In this document: positions 1 to 6,232 of the stretch, one piece after another | Layout of the letters: each line of letters starts with the position of its first letter | Numbering within the stretch: position 1 is the first letter of the stretch | DNA from: Chloroflexota bacterium | Lineage (GTDB): Bacteria; Chloroflexota; Ktedonobacteria; Ktedonobacterales; Ktedonobacteraceae | DNA length: 7,746 bases | Direction: 5' to 3' | NCBI GenBank assembly: GCA_021828635.1 | Contig: JAJZEJ010000019.1 | Span: 1 to 7,746 of the forward strand | The notes under the pieces: generated by a model | What the model was told of the DNA's origin: nothing | Seen by the model: only the letters and a program-made list of their open reading frames with translations | The model's database searches: none | Program-made: the position numbers and the translations under genes

Positions 1-1
1 G

Positions 2-382
2 ATCTATACAGCACGTATGGAAGAAGAGAACGCACCAAAAACTTGTGAAGCCTTCAAACGGGTTTTGCCCTTCCATAGCAAGCTAATTCATGCACGTTGG
101 AGTGGCGAGGCCAACTGGATTCCACTCGGCGACTACAACCTGGGCGTCAGTTTCGAGAACGCTACTAGCCATCCCGCTCCTGGCGAAATCCTGTTCTATC
201 CTGGTGGCTATAGCGAGACTGAAATTCTCTTCCCCTATGGAGCAGCCAGTTTCGCCAGCAAGTTGGGCCAGTTAGCAGGCAACCATTTCCTGACTATTGA
301 AGAGGGACGCGAGCATTTACGTGAGATGGGGCGCTCGATTCTGTGGGAGGGCGCACGCGATATTGCTTTTGAATTGCTCTGA
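2..382 (+). CDS. DUF3830 family protein, 3' part (start outside window)
   Basis: The reading frame is open from the first bases of the window, and the residues before the first internal Met (at 17) already look like family sequence, so the gene is cut at its 5' end and the Met at 17 is probably not the start. The product resembles DUF3830, small proteins with a cyclophilin-like fold and no firmly assigned reaction. Visible family hallmarks are NAPKTCEAF near the front, a central SKLIHARWSGEANW block, FENATSHPAPGEILFYPGG, ETEILFPYG, and QLAGNHF before a helical C-terminus. These motifs are recalled from the family, not searched. The gene ends in TGA only 20 bp from the convergent glycosyltransferase gene, so the two share no operon. 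Its function and any link to the lipid genes are unknown. Confidence 0.82.
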   Translation: MYTARMEEENAPKTCEAFKRVLPFHSKLIHARWSGEANWIPLGDYNLGVSFENATSHPAPGEILFYPGGYSETEILFPYGAASFASKLGQLAGNHFLTIEEGREHLREMGRSILWEGARDIAFELL

Positions 383-402
383 TGCAAGACGAAGCGCCTG
401 AT

Positions 403-1518
403 TTACGAACCAGTGGCGTTGACAGGTTTAGCCAGCAAACTATCAATTACCGGCACAATAGACTGATTGGCCTGCACATTCCAGTTTTTATAGACACGAA
501 TACTCTCTACCTTTTCGGCAATATATGTCGGATCACTGACCAGTTTGGCGAATAATGCTTGCTGATCTGCTATATTCAGGCATACCCAACCCAGATTGTG
601 CTGCTGAATAAAACGCAGGTTGGGCGTCTCTTGTCCGGGAATATAGGTTGTGACAACAAATGGCTTCTCCACCATAAATGCTTCCGAAATAAAACTGGCA
701 CCGGCTTTACCAGCTATGATATCCGCCGCCGCCATATACGGAGCAATAGTCTCGGTAAAGGATAAGACATGTACCTGTCTGACAGCCGCGTAACGTGCCG
801 CGATGGCTTTATTATTGCCAGCAGCCAGAATGATCTGTACTGGCACATGTAAACGTAATAAATTATCGATAATGCGTTCAACACCAGCAGAACCTTTTGC
901 GCCACCTTGAAGAAAAATCGTGAAGAGTGCAGGGTCTAAGCCTATAGCTTGCAGGGTTGTCTCTCTCTCTTCCAGCGAGACTTCTAAAAACTGGCGGCGT
1001 ATGGGTCTACCCGTAAGATGCAAACGCTCTTTATCAACGCCTACTTGCCGTGCCTGAGCGTAAATTTCGCGTGTTGGCACAAGGTAGGCATCAGCCTTCT
1101 GCTCACTGAACCATGTCATGTGTATTTGTCCCAGATCGGTAAGCTGAAAAATCAGTGGTACCCGCTCAGGCAGGCTATCATGGGCGCGAGCAGCCGGATA
1201 AGATAACATGGCATGGGTCGCAATGATGAGATGGGGTTGAACGCGCTCTAAGATATGAAGAATCTGCCTTCGACTAAACAGCGTCAAAGCACGATGGAGC
1301 CAGAGCGATGCCTTTGCATTGTCGGTCAGCGTGAACTGCCACTCTAAAAATTTGACCGAATAGCGACTCACAGTGGCATACCACCAGTCAACGATATCGG
1401 GTTGCGGGTCTACAATCACCACATCATAATATGACTCAAGGCTATCTTTCAATGACTGGGCTAGATTCAGATGTCCACCTCCAGTATGGGTGGTAAGGAT
1501 TAAAATAGTTTGCTTCAC
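403..1518 (-). CDS. GT28/MGDG-synthase-like glycosyltransferase (371 aa)
   Basis: Predicted GT-B fold glycosyltransferase of the MGDG synthase / processive diacylglycerol glucosyltransferase type, which moves a sugar from a nucleotide-sugar to diacylglycerol at the inner face of the membrane. Seen: the N-terminal THTGGGH glycine-rich loop (residues 10-16), which in this family helps bind the acceptor; LTD at 126-128; GRPIR at 170-174; a second Rossmann half opening with FLQGG (202-206); AAGN at 232-235; the donor-site segment GKAGASFISEA at 270-280; and PGQETPN at 294-300. The length is usual for the family. The start is GTG, with an in-frame TAG two codons upstream that fixes the maximum length; its ribosome binding site is weak. 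It lies 66 bp downstream of the DedA gene on the same strand. A paralogue ends the window at 7525-7746. Sugar donor (glucose, galactose or sulfoquinovose) cannot be told from sequence. Confidence 0.87.
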   Translation of the reverse strand: MKQTILILTTHTGGGHLNLAQSLKDSLESYYDVVIVDPQPDIVDWWYATVSRYSVKFLEWQFTLTDNAKASLWLHRALTLFSRRQILHILERVQPHLIIATHAMLSYPAARAHDSLPERVPLIFQLTDLGQIHMTWFSEQKADAYLVPTREIYAQARQVGVDKERLHLTGRPIRRQFLEVSLEERETTLQAIGLDPALFTIFLQGGAKGSAGVERIIDNLLRLHVPVQIILAAGNNKAIAARYAAVRQVHVLSFTETIAPYMAAADIIAGKAGASFISEAFMVEKPFVVTTYIPGQETPNLRFIQQHNLGWVCLNIADQQALFAKLVSDPTYIAEKVESIRVYKNWNVQANQSIVPVIDSLLAKPVNATGS

Positions 1519-1536
1519 TATCTACATACTTTCTGC

Positions 1537-1556
1537 TATTGTTAGGTTGAACAATA
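1537..1556. repeat. Short perfect inverted repeat between DedA and GT genes
   Basis: TATTGTT (1537-1543) and AACAATA (1550-1556) are perfect 7-bp arms around a 6-base loop, inside the 66-bp gap upstream of the glycosyltransferase gene. The A/T-rich stem is too weak for a convincing terminator and no T-tract follows. It could be a protein-binding site or a chance palindrome. Confidence 0.3.
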
Positions 1557-1584
1557 CTTATACGCATTTTGCCTCAAACTATTG

Positions 1585-2460
1585 CTAATTATGTATAGGC
1601 AAGGAACCCGCATCAGGTGCATCATCCAGTGACGACACAGGTGCTGTATTGTTACTATTGAGCAACGATAGCTGGGCTTTCTCGTCGTGACCATTTTCTA
1701 AGTGCAATTGAGCCTCCTCGTTATGCTCATTCTGCAATAGCGGTTGAGTCGCCTCATGCTCGCCACTGAGCAACAACGTCTCAGTTTTCTTACTATGGCC
1801 ATTCTGTGATAGCAATTGAGCCTCCTCATTGGTATCAACTGCGGATGCACTGTGCTGTTTACGCCGACGAATCCTGCGTAGAAGCAGCATAAACAGCACA
1901 CAGGCTATCAAAAAGACAAGAACAAAGCTTGAGAAAGCTCCGAAAAGGCTGGCTACCTCCTCCCAACTGGCGGCGAACGCATAGCCCAATCCTAGCGACA
2001 TAAGTACGCTAATAATCTGGCCCGCTATATCCCAAAACAGAAATTTTTGATAGGTATACTGTTCCAGGCCGGCGAGAAGATTAATAGGCCCACCTAGAGC
2101 CACGATCAGAAAGCGCGTTAGAAAGACAGCCCAACCCGCTCTCTTTCTAAAATACTCTTGCCCCTGCGCCAATGCCTCCGGCGTAATCCAGCGAATGCGC
2201 TTCTGTCGCCCTAGCCAGGTCAATAAAGACACACCAACACGCCGTCCGATAAAATAGCCAAGATTATCTCCCATCACAGCCGCACTCACCGCGACAGGAA
2301 AGAGAATAAAGATATTGAGATCACCGAGAGCCGCGAATGCACCAGCCGCGAAGAGCAGCAAAGAACCAGAGACAGGTACCCCAGCCGCAGCAATAAACAC
2401 AACCAACCAGAGCGCAGGGTAGCCATAATGCTGCAACGCATTGATAAAGAACATGTTCAA
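1585..2460 (-). CDS. DedA-family membrane protein with repeat-bearing C-terminal tail
   Basis: Integral membrane protein of the DedA / SNARE-associated (VTT domain) family, members of which include lipid flippases and proteins needed for membrane homeostasis. Seen: N-terminal membrane/re-entrant segments at about 15-45 and 50-65; the family signature GDNLGYFIGRRVG at 64-76; TRF at 115-117 followed by a second re-entrant stretch ending in LLAG (128-131); and hydrophobic segments at about 143-164 and 173-194. Residues considered important in E. coli DedA proteins look substituted: an SGS stands where an acidic PGE/PGD-type motif is usual, and no Arg sits six residues after the RF arginine. After RRIRRRK (195-201) an 90-residue hydrophilic tail carries about five degenerate repeats. 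The TTG start at 2460 is chosen because GGGAGGA lies 8 nt upstream and TTGA overlaps the stop of the preceding gene; ATG at 2454 is the alternative. Confidence 0.88.
   Translation of the reverse strand: MNMFFINALQHYGYPALWLVVFIAAAGVPVSGSLLLFAAGAFAALGDLNIFILFPVAVSAAVMGDNLGYFIGRRVGVSLLTWLGRQKRIRWITPEALAQGQEYFRKRAGWAVFLTRFLIVALGGPINLLAGLEQYTYQKFLFWDIAGQIISVLMSLGLGYAFAASWEEVASLFGAFSSFVLVFLIACVLFMLLLRRIRRRKQHSASAVDTNEEAQLLSQNGHSKKTETLLLSGEHEATQPLLQNEHNEEAQLHLENGHDEKAQLSLLNSNNTAPVSSLDDAPDAGSLPIHN
1648..1827 (-). repeat. Degenerate 36-bp coding repeat in DedA tail (about 5 units)
   Basis: Residues 212-271 of the DedA protein read as five units of 11-13 residues with the pattern EEAQLxLxNGHx: 212-223, 224-236, 237-247, 248-259, 260-271. 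At the DNA level the 16-mer starting at 1704 recurs exactly at 1812, 108 bp apart, which is three 36-bp units. The inner units have diverged. This points to tandem duplication within the gene; the repeats are acidic and predicted cytoplasmic or periplasmic, not membrane-embedded. Confidence 0.7.
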
Positions 2461-2900
2461 GTGTTTGTCCTCCCTGGCGTTGGTGAGCGCGGCTGTGTTT
2501 TGCCATGTGGCTTCGGAGTTGGTGTTACAGGTAGTGGATGAGCCTTACGATACACTATAATCGCGTCTTGAATGGTATCTACCACCTGCGCGACATGCTG
2601 CTTTTTATGACTTGCAATCTCATACAGCGTCTCATGGCGTAAAGCTACAGAATTATCTATTCGTAACGACTTGTACAGATAGTCTTCAGGGACGTGGTAG
2701 AAGTGAGAGATTGCATGAATAGTCATCCAGGGGCGAATCGCACTAACATCATGGATTTTGACTTCGTGATATTGCTGTTGGAAACTTCGTACTGCGTAAA
2801 CAGTATCGATGAAAGTATAGGCAAGAAAACCCAATACGAGGAACAGCAAGAGGCAAAGTAGCCCAACTGTAGCGCGGTCACGTTGCGCGAACAACTCCAT
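2457..2900 (-). CDS. Membrane-anchored protein of unknown function (147 aa)
   Basis: I do not recognise this protein. It has a short charged N-terminus, one strong membrane segment (about residues 11-34), a soluble helical domain (about 47-118) and a Pro/Thr-rich basic tail (122-147, with PTPKP and SPTPG). The soluble part shows two similar helical stretches: one around WMTIHAISHFYHVPEDYL (58-75), and one around TLYEIASHKKQHVAQVV (91-107). Each begins with an xTLxxIA-like pattern, as in small helix-turn-helix-like modules. The N-terminal anchor suggests either a type II protein or an uncleaved signal anchor. It is the first gene of the unit, about 40 nt from the predicted transcription start. 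Its TGA overlaps the TTG of the DedA gene, so the two are probably translated together and may work together. Start: ATG preceded by AAAGGG and, further up, AGAGGA. Confidence 0.75.
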   Translation of the reverse strand: MELFAQRDRATVGLLCLLLFLVLGFLAYTFIDTVYAVRSFQQQYHEVKIHDVSAIRPWMTIHAISHFYHVPEDYLYKSLRIDNSVALRHETLYEIASHKKQHVAQVVDTIQDAIIVYRKAHPLPVTPTPKPHGKTQPRSPTPGRTNT

Positions 2901-2948
2901 TGACCCTTTCTTCCTCTGAACAACTCAGCGAGCGGGATGCTAAACGCT

Positions 2949-2977
2949 AGTATATTAGCCCTATAATATCATGTAAA
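2949..2977 (-). promoter_or_regulatory. Sigma70-type promoter for the 2900-403 gene unit
   Basis: Read on the minus strand, TTTACA (2977-2972) and TATACT (2954-2949) are separated by exactly 17 bases, a near-consensus housekeeping promoter. Transcription would begin near 2942, giving a leader of about 40 nt before the ATG at 2900. The -35 hexamer sits directly at the T-rich end of the structure that appears to end the upstream ABC operon. Confidence 0.7.
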
Positions 2978-2981
2978 AGCA

Positions 2982-3058
2982 AGGTCTCAGGGTACTCACA
3001 AACAGGCATGATACCCACAAGTCAGCAGCCAGGATATCCCTTGCGGATACCCTGACCT
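2982..3058 (-). terminator. Candidate terminator structure after the ABC exporter operon
   Basis: Downstream of the last permease gene, the minus-strand RNA can form a hairpin from 3056-3045 with 3039-3028 (12 pairs including two G-U, loop 3040-3044). Alternatively the outer arms 3058-3048 and 2994-2982 pair (11 pairs with a two-base bulge) and are followed by TGCTTTTAC. The G-U pairs favour the minus-strand RNA over the plus strand. The inner hairpin lacks a U-tract and the outer one has only U4, so this is a likely but imperfect terminator. Between 2901 and 3080 I see only this structure and the promoter at 2949-2977. Confidence 0.45.
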
Positions 3059-3080
3059 CTCTCATTTCCACATACTAGTA

Positions 3081-3887
3081 TTACGCTTGCATCCCTATCA
3101 AGTTTCCACTCTCGTAGCGGCGCAAGCCAAGTGCGAAGATGACCAGAGCTAGCGCCACAAAAACGCAGGTAGCCCCAATCAAACCTAGTAGCAACAACGA
3201 GCTATAGTGCCGCAGCAATAGCAGAGGCACAAACGAGATGAAGCCCGCAGGTAGCAGTGTAAAGAGCAATAGACGTACCACCCCATGAAAAATGTTCATT
3301 GGATAGGTACTGAACGAAATGAGCGCCCCAAAGATCGGTTGCATTAAGCCTTCGGTATTGCCCAGAAAGAAGGCCAGCGAGCCGAGAATGGCGCGGAAGG
3401 CCGTGAAGATCAGCGCAACCAACGCGACGAGCAACACGAACAGGGCTATTTGTTCCAGGCTTGGATGCACCAGCAACAAGAATGCGCTAACCGCGAATAG
3501 CACATCGCCCCACGCTGATGGGTCGGTTGCGGCAATGCTCACATGCAGCAGGACATGGCGCGGCATGCCCAGATAGGCATCCAGACCACCCGTAGTAATC
3601 AAGCGTGCCAGATTCTCGGTGTTGCCAAAAACGCCCACGCTCAAGCCGAAACCACAAGCTGAAACAGCCCACAAAATCACAATATCGCTGGCCTGCCAGC
3701 CATTGGTCAAAGGGAACTGATGAAAAAAATTCCACCAGAAGAAGAGCCACAGACTATCATTGGCAATCATCGTCAGTACCTGCATAGCGAATGCAGTGCG
3801 ATACTCCATTGCCGCTAGCAGATTTGCTCTGGCATAAGCTCCGACAAAGCGTAACGTGCGCAGGCTTGCTACAAAGAAACGCTGCAT
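3081..3887 (-). CDS. ABC-2 type exporter permease, COG3694-like (268 aa)
   Basis: Second membrane subunit of the ABC exporter, predicted in the cytoplasmic membrane with about six hydrophobic segments (roughly 32-55, 66-88, 128-140, 145-172, 185-225, 230-255). Family-type features: GGLDAYLGMPR at 100-110, the cytoplasmic coupling segment also seen in the partner permease; SFSTYPMNIF at 191-200; and the closing LRRYESGN at 255-262. These match the uncharacterised ABC-2 transport permease group found together with COG4586 ATPases and COG4587 permeases. Some databases call this trio a viologen-type exporter, but the substrate here is unknown. The start ATG lies 6 bp beyond the upstream permease stop. 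Its GGAGG ribosome binding site is formed by the last two glycine codons of that gene, implying coupled expression. Confidence 0.88.
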   Translation of the reverse strand: MQRFFVASLRTLRFVGAYARANLLAAMEYRTAFAMQVLTMIANDSLWLFFWWNFFHQFPLTNGWQASDIVILWAVSACGFGLSVGVFGNTENLARLITTGGLDAYLGMPRHVLLHVSIAATDPSAWGDVLFAVSAFLLLVHPSLEQIALFVLLVALVALIFTAFRAILGSLAFFLGNTEGLMQPIFGALISFSTYPMNIFHGVVRLLLFTLLPAGFISFVPLLLLRHYSSLLLLGLIGATCVFVALALVIFALGLRRYESGNLIGMQA

Positions 3888-3893
3888 GTGCCT

Positions 3894-4739
3894 TTACCCT
3901 CCATTAATATTGACACGCCGCATCACAACCAGATACAACATACCTAGCAGCAAGCTACCCACTACAATCATCTCGCTTTGCTGAAAGAGCAACGCCACAA
4001 AAGCAGTCCCATCAAAACGCACCAGCGTTCGTGCCGGACCATACAAGATGGCACTAAAAGGCAATGCCTGCGCGATAGCCCGTAGCGGCTGCGGAAAAAT
4101 CTCTATCGGTGCTAGCACACCGCCCAACACCAGCGACAGACGACTATAAATTAGTACAAATGAGCGTGTATCCTCTGTCCAGAACGCTAACAGGCCAATG
4201 CTAAAGTAGGCCACGAAATCAATACACACGGCCAGCAAGAGCGTCAACGGCCAGGCCAGCACGCCCATCCAGGTGAAGTGAGGCCGTCCAGCAATCACCA
4301 GCGCCAGTATAGCTCCGACCATAGCATTCATAATGATACGCACGAAACGTTCACCCAGGTATTGCGCGAAGTGATACAGAATATAGCTGCATGGCCGCCC
4401 TAGCAGATAGGCTAGCTGTCCTGAACGCACCTCCTGATCGATGCGTTGCGATAAGGGCGGAGCCGACATGGCAAACGTCTCGGCAGCCACCAGATACCAA
4501 ATCATGTCTGTGATGCTAAACCCGCTCAGTGTTTGCGTACTACGCAACGAGAAGGTGGTTTTCCAGAGCTGGCTCAGCACAAACACGATTACCAGCAGAG
4601 AGAGCGCACGGAACACGACCTCATAGACATAGGCCAGGTTGCTGGCAATACTGACACGCAAAATCGCCCAATATTTGCGTGTTGAGAACCACAAGCGTCG
4701 CGCCAAAGAACGCCGCTTCCCCAAGAATGCTATCTCCAT
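3894..4739 (-). CDS. ABC-2 type exporter permease, COG4587-like (281 aa)
   Basis: First membrane subunit of the ABC exporter, about six membrane segments (near residues 41-58, 76-93, 133-150, 158-186, 194-212, 258-273) after a basic N-terminus. Diagnostic stretches are the coupling segment IDQEVRSGQLAYLLGRP (100-116) and LGGVLAPIEIFPQPL (205-219), typical of this ABC-2 permease group. A longer reading from GTG at 4766 (290 aa) would overlap the ATPase stop by GTGA but has no ribosome binding site. ATG at 4739 has AGAGGGAG ending 9 nt upstream, so I choose it; the intergenic gap is then 23 bp. It probably forms a heterodimer with the product of 3081-3887 and is powered by the ATPase at 4763-5839. 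Confidence 0.88.
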   Translation of the reverse strand: MEIAFLGKRRSLARRLWFSTRKYWAILRVSIASNLAYVYEVVFRALSLLVIVFVLSQLWKTTFSLRSTQTLSGFSITDMIWYLVAAETFAMSAPPLSQRIDQEVRSGQLAYLLGRPCSYILYHFAQYLGERFVRIIMNAMVGAILALVIAGRPHFTWMGVLAWPLTLLLAVCIDFVAYFSIGLLAFWTEDTRSFVLIYSRLSLVLGGVLAPIEIFPQPLRAIAQALPFSAILYGPARTLVRFDGTAFVALLFQQSEMIVVGSLLLGMLYLVVMRRVNINGG

Positions 4740-4762
4740 ACACAGTTTCTCCCTCTTGTCCG

Positions 4763-5839
4763 TCACAATGCCGAGATGGACACATCTGCACTACGATTCT
4801 CACTATAGATAGTAGCGATTATCTGCTCCATCGGTGGATCGGTGATGGTCATATCAAGAATATGACACTGCCGCATGATGCTTGCTATTAATGGTTCCAA
4901 CGGGCAACGGGCCGTATCGACCTCCAGCGTCAAGCCATGCCCTTGCGCATTTGCAACCTTCAAGCCGCTATCAAATTGCTGGCCTCCTTGTACATCCTGT
5001 ACAGCGAATAATGACTGTATGCCCGTTTGCTCATCAGTCTGCACCAGATTCGTCGCCATTTCTTGCAATAACAACTCAACTGTTTTGGTCTTCAAGTAGT
5101 CATGTTTGAGTTGCGCGACAGGTGCATCCAGGATAATCTCGCCATGATTGATAACGATGGCCCGCCGACAGACCTGCTCTACATCACCTGCATCATGAGA
5201 CGTTAAAAGAACAGTTACGCCCTCTTCTGTATTGAGATGGCCGATCAGTTCACGGATACGCTGCTTGGCAATGACATCCAGACCAATCGTTGGCTCGTCC
5301 AGGAAGATCACCTGTGGCTTATGCAGCAGTGCCGCCGCTAGTTCGCAACGCATGCGTTCTCCCAGGCTCAGCTTACGCGCAGGAGTGCGCATATAACCAG
5401 CAATATCGAACACGTCGATCAGAAATGCACGGCGTTTCTGATATTCTGACCAATCCAGTTCGTAGATGTGTGCTAGCAGATCGAAGGTATCTTGCGGCGG
5501 CAAGTGATACCAGAGTTGCGATTTTTGCCCGAAAACGCTGGCAATATGATAAGAAAGCTTACGTCTCTGTTGCCACGGTACCATGCCTAGCACCTGTGCG
5601 TGACCACCAGAAGGATAGAGAATGCCAGTCAGCATTTTGATGGTTGTAGACTTGCCTGCGCCGTTAGGGCCAATAAAGGCCAACACTTCACCCGCTTCAA
5701 GCGCGAAATGGATGCCTTTGACAGCCGCACGCTCATGATACTGTGGGGCAATAAACGAACGCATGCCGCCAGTCAGGCCAGCCGCACGCTCACGAGTTCT
5801 AAACGTCTTCGCTAAGTCTGCAACCTCAACTGCTTTCAT
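4763..5839 (-). CDS. ABC exporter ATP-binding protein, COG4586-like (358 aa)
   Basis: Nucleotide-binding subunit of a three-gene ABC-2 exporter. Numbering from the ATG at 5839: Walker A GPNGAGKST (57-65), Q-loop in VFGQKSQLW (Gln 105), signature LSLGER (157-162), Walker B VIFLDEPT (177-184), D-loop GLD (186-188) and switch His 215 in TSHD, so the ATPase site looks intact. The N-terminal extension before Walker A and the VPWQQRRKL and RMRCELAAALLHKP stretches fit the COG4586 group. A C-terminal region of about 110 residues after the ATPase core is of the accessory type seen in such exporters. I prefer ATG at 5839 over TTG at 5869 (368 aa) because AAGGAG lies 9 nt upstream and family similarity begins with MKAVEV. 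It is first in the operon, downstream of an attenuator-like leader. The substrate is unknown; drug, lipid or glycolipid are all possible. Confidence 0.92.
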   Translation of the reverse strand: MKAVEVADLAKTFRTRERAAGLTGGMRSFIAPQYHERAAVKGIHFALEAGEVLAFIGPNGAGKSTTIKMLTGILYPSGGHAQVLGMVPWQQRRKLSYHIASVFGQKSQLWYHLPPQDTFDLLAHIYELDWSEYQKRRAFLIDVFDIAGYMRTPARKLSLGERMRCELAAALLHKPQVIFLDEPTIGLDVIAKQRIRELIGHLNTEEGVTVLLTSHDAGDVEQVCRRAIVINHGEIILDAPVAQLKHDYLKTKTVELLLQEMATNLVQTDEQTGIQSLFAVQDVQGGQQFDSGLKVANAQGHGLTLEVDTARCPLEPLIASIMRQCHILDMTITDPPMEQIIATIYSENRSADVSISAL

Positions 5840-5878
5840 GGTCTTCTGCTCCTTCTTGAAATTGCTCAATTAGTGGAT

Positions 5879-5916
5879 AAAAAAGAGGGATGCAGGTGTG
5901 TCGCCTGCATCCCTCT
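5879..5916 (-). terminator. Intrinsic terminator/attenuator in the ABC operon leader
   Basis: Arms 5884-5896 and 5904-5916 are perfectly complementary over 13 bp with a 7-base loop. On the minus strand the hairpin is followed directly by six T (5884-5879). No such tract exists on the plus strand, so it acts on minus-strand transcripts. It ends about 40 nt before the ATPase start at 5839, and there is no room for a complete promoter between the two, so exporter expression would need read-through. Confidence 0.72.
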
Positions 5917-5945
5917 GGATTCTTCTGCTTCGTGGAAATGTATGC

Positions 5946-6065
5946 TCATGTTTGCAGTGTAGCAGTATGCAGAGAGGACAGCGACATCCATCCGTATGCC
6001 CCAAAGGTCATATGGCACATAGGCATAAGCATCATAATAAAGGAAGTCGAATGCCCATCCAACAT
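5946..6065 (-). CDS. Possible Met-rich leader peptide (39 aa)
   Basis: A 39-codon frame (ATG at 6065, TGA at 5948-5946) sits inside the predicted ABC operon leader, and its stop is 30 nt before the terminator hairpin. Residues 10-19 read IMMLMPMCHM and the peptide has 7 Met in total, plus Cys, His and aromatic residues. The layout (promoter, small ORF, hairpin with U-tract, structural genes) is that of a leader-peptide attenuator or of a tiny independent gene. There is no good ribosome binding site before the ATG at 6065, which is the main argument against. It could be a chance frame; I do not recognise a family. Confidence 0.3.
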   Translation of the reverse strand: MLDGHSTSFIMMLMPMCHMTFGAYGWMSLSSLHTATLQT

Positions 6066-6129
6066 GGTGTAGCTATGCTTTCTCTACCTGCAAAACACGC
6101 GCATAGTAAAAACAATCTTCTTTTGTTCA

Positions 6130-6159
6130 AGTGTATCGTCTAGCATTGCGATCTGTCAA
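6130..6159 (-). promoter_or_regulatory. Predicted promoter of the ABC exporter operon
   Basis: On the minus strand a consensus TTGACA (6159-6154) is followed after 18 bases by TACACT (6135-6130). Transcription would begin near 6122 and give a leader of about 280 nt. The octamer TCAAGTGT occurs on the plus strand at both 6127-6134 and 6156-6163, covering parts of the -10 and -35 boxes. Confidence 0.55.
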
Positions 6160-6168
6160 GTGTTACAG
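6153..6168. promoter_or_regulatory. Palindromic operator candidate over the exporter -35 box
   Basis: CTGTCAAGTGTTACAG is an imperfect 16-bp palindrome (outer CTGT/ACAG perfect, one further matched pair inside). It overlaps the -35 hexamer of the predicted exporter promoter, where a repressor would block polymerase. The regulator is unknown; no regulator gene is in the window. Confidence 0.35.
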
Positions 6169-6195
6169 ACTATCAATCAGCCAAAGGGAGATATA

Positions 6196-6222
6196 TTAAC
6201 CTTTCATTAACATTTGTAACGT
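6196..6222 (+). promoter_or_regulatory. Pho-box-like direct repeats upstream of sqdB
   Basis: TTAACC (6196-6201), TTAACA (6207-6212) and a weaker GTAACG (6217-6222) recur at 11 and 10 bp, so they face the same side of the helix. This resembles PhoP boxes of Bacillus (TTAACA repeats about 5 bp apart) and SphR boxes of cyanobacteria. The array ends 10 bp before the TATACT -10 box and takes the place of a -35, as in activator-dependent Pho promoters. Confidence 0.5.
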
Positions 6223-6232
6223 TCTATCGTTG

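Noticed and set aside
2962..2967. TATAAT on the plus strand
   Set aside because: No -35 at suitable spacing and no plus-strand gene downstream; it is the spacer of the minus-strand promoter.
4740..4766. GTG start at 4766 for the first permease, overlapping the ATPase stop as GTGA
   Set aside because: No ribosome binding site precedes it, whereas ATG at 4739 has AGAGGGAG at good spacing. The overlap alone is not enough.
5840..5869. TTG start at 5869 for the ATPase
   Set aside because: The extra ten residues are charged and not family-like, and AAGGAG sits correctly for ATG at 5839.
5840..6135. T-box riboswitch before the exporter, suggested by the long leader and terminator
   Set aside because: No sequence like the conserved T-box antiterminator core is present on the minus strand, and an exporter operon is not a usual T-box target.
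5890..6143. Plus-strand ORFs in the divergent region
   Set aside because: They overlap the terminator hairpin and both predicted regulatory blocks, have no ribosome binding site, and their translations look non-protein-like (Cys/His-rich without pattern).
6201..6220. E. coli-type PhoB box (CTTTCAT with TTGTAAC)
   Set aside because: The two halves start 13 bp apart rather than 11, so the TTAAC-repeat reading is better.
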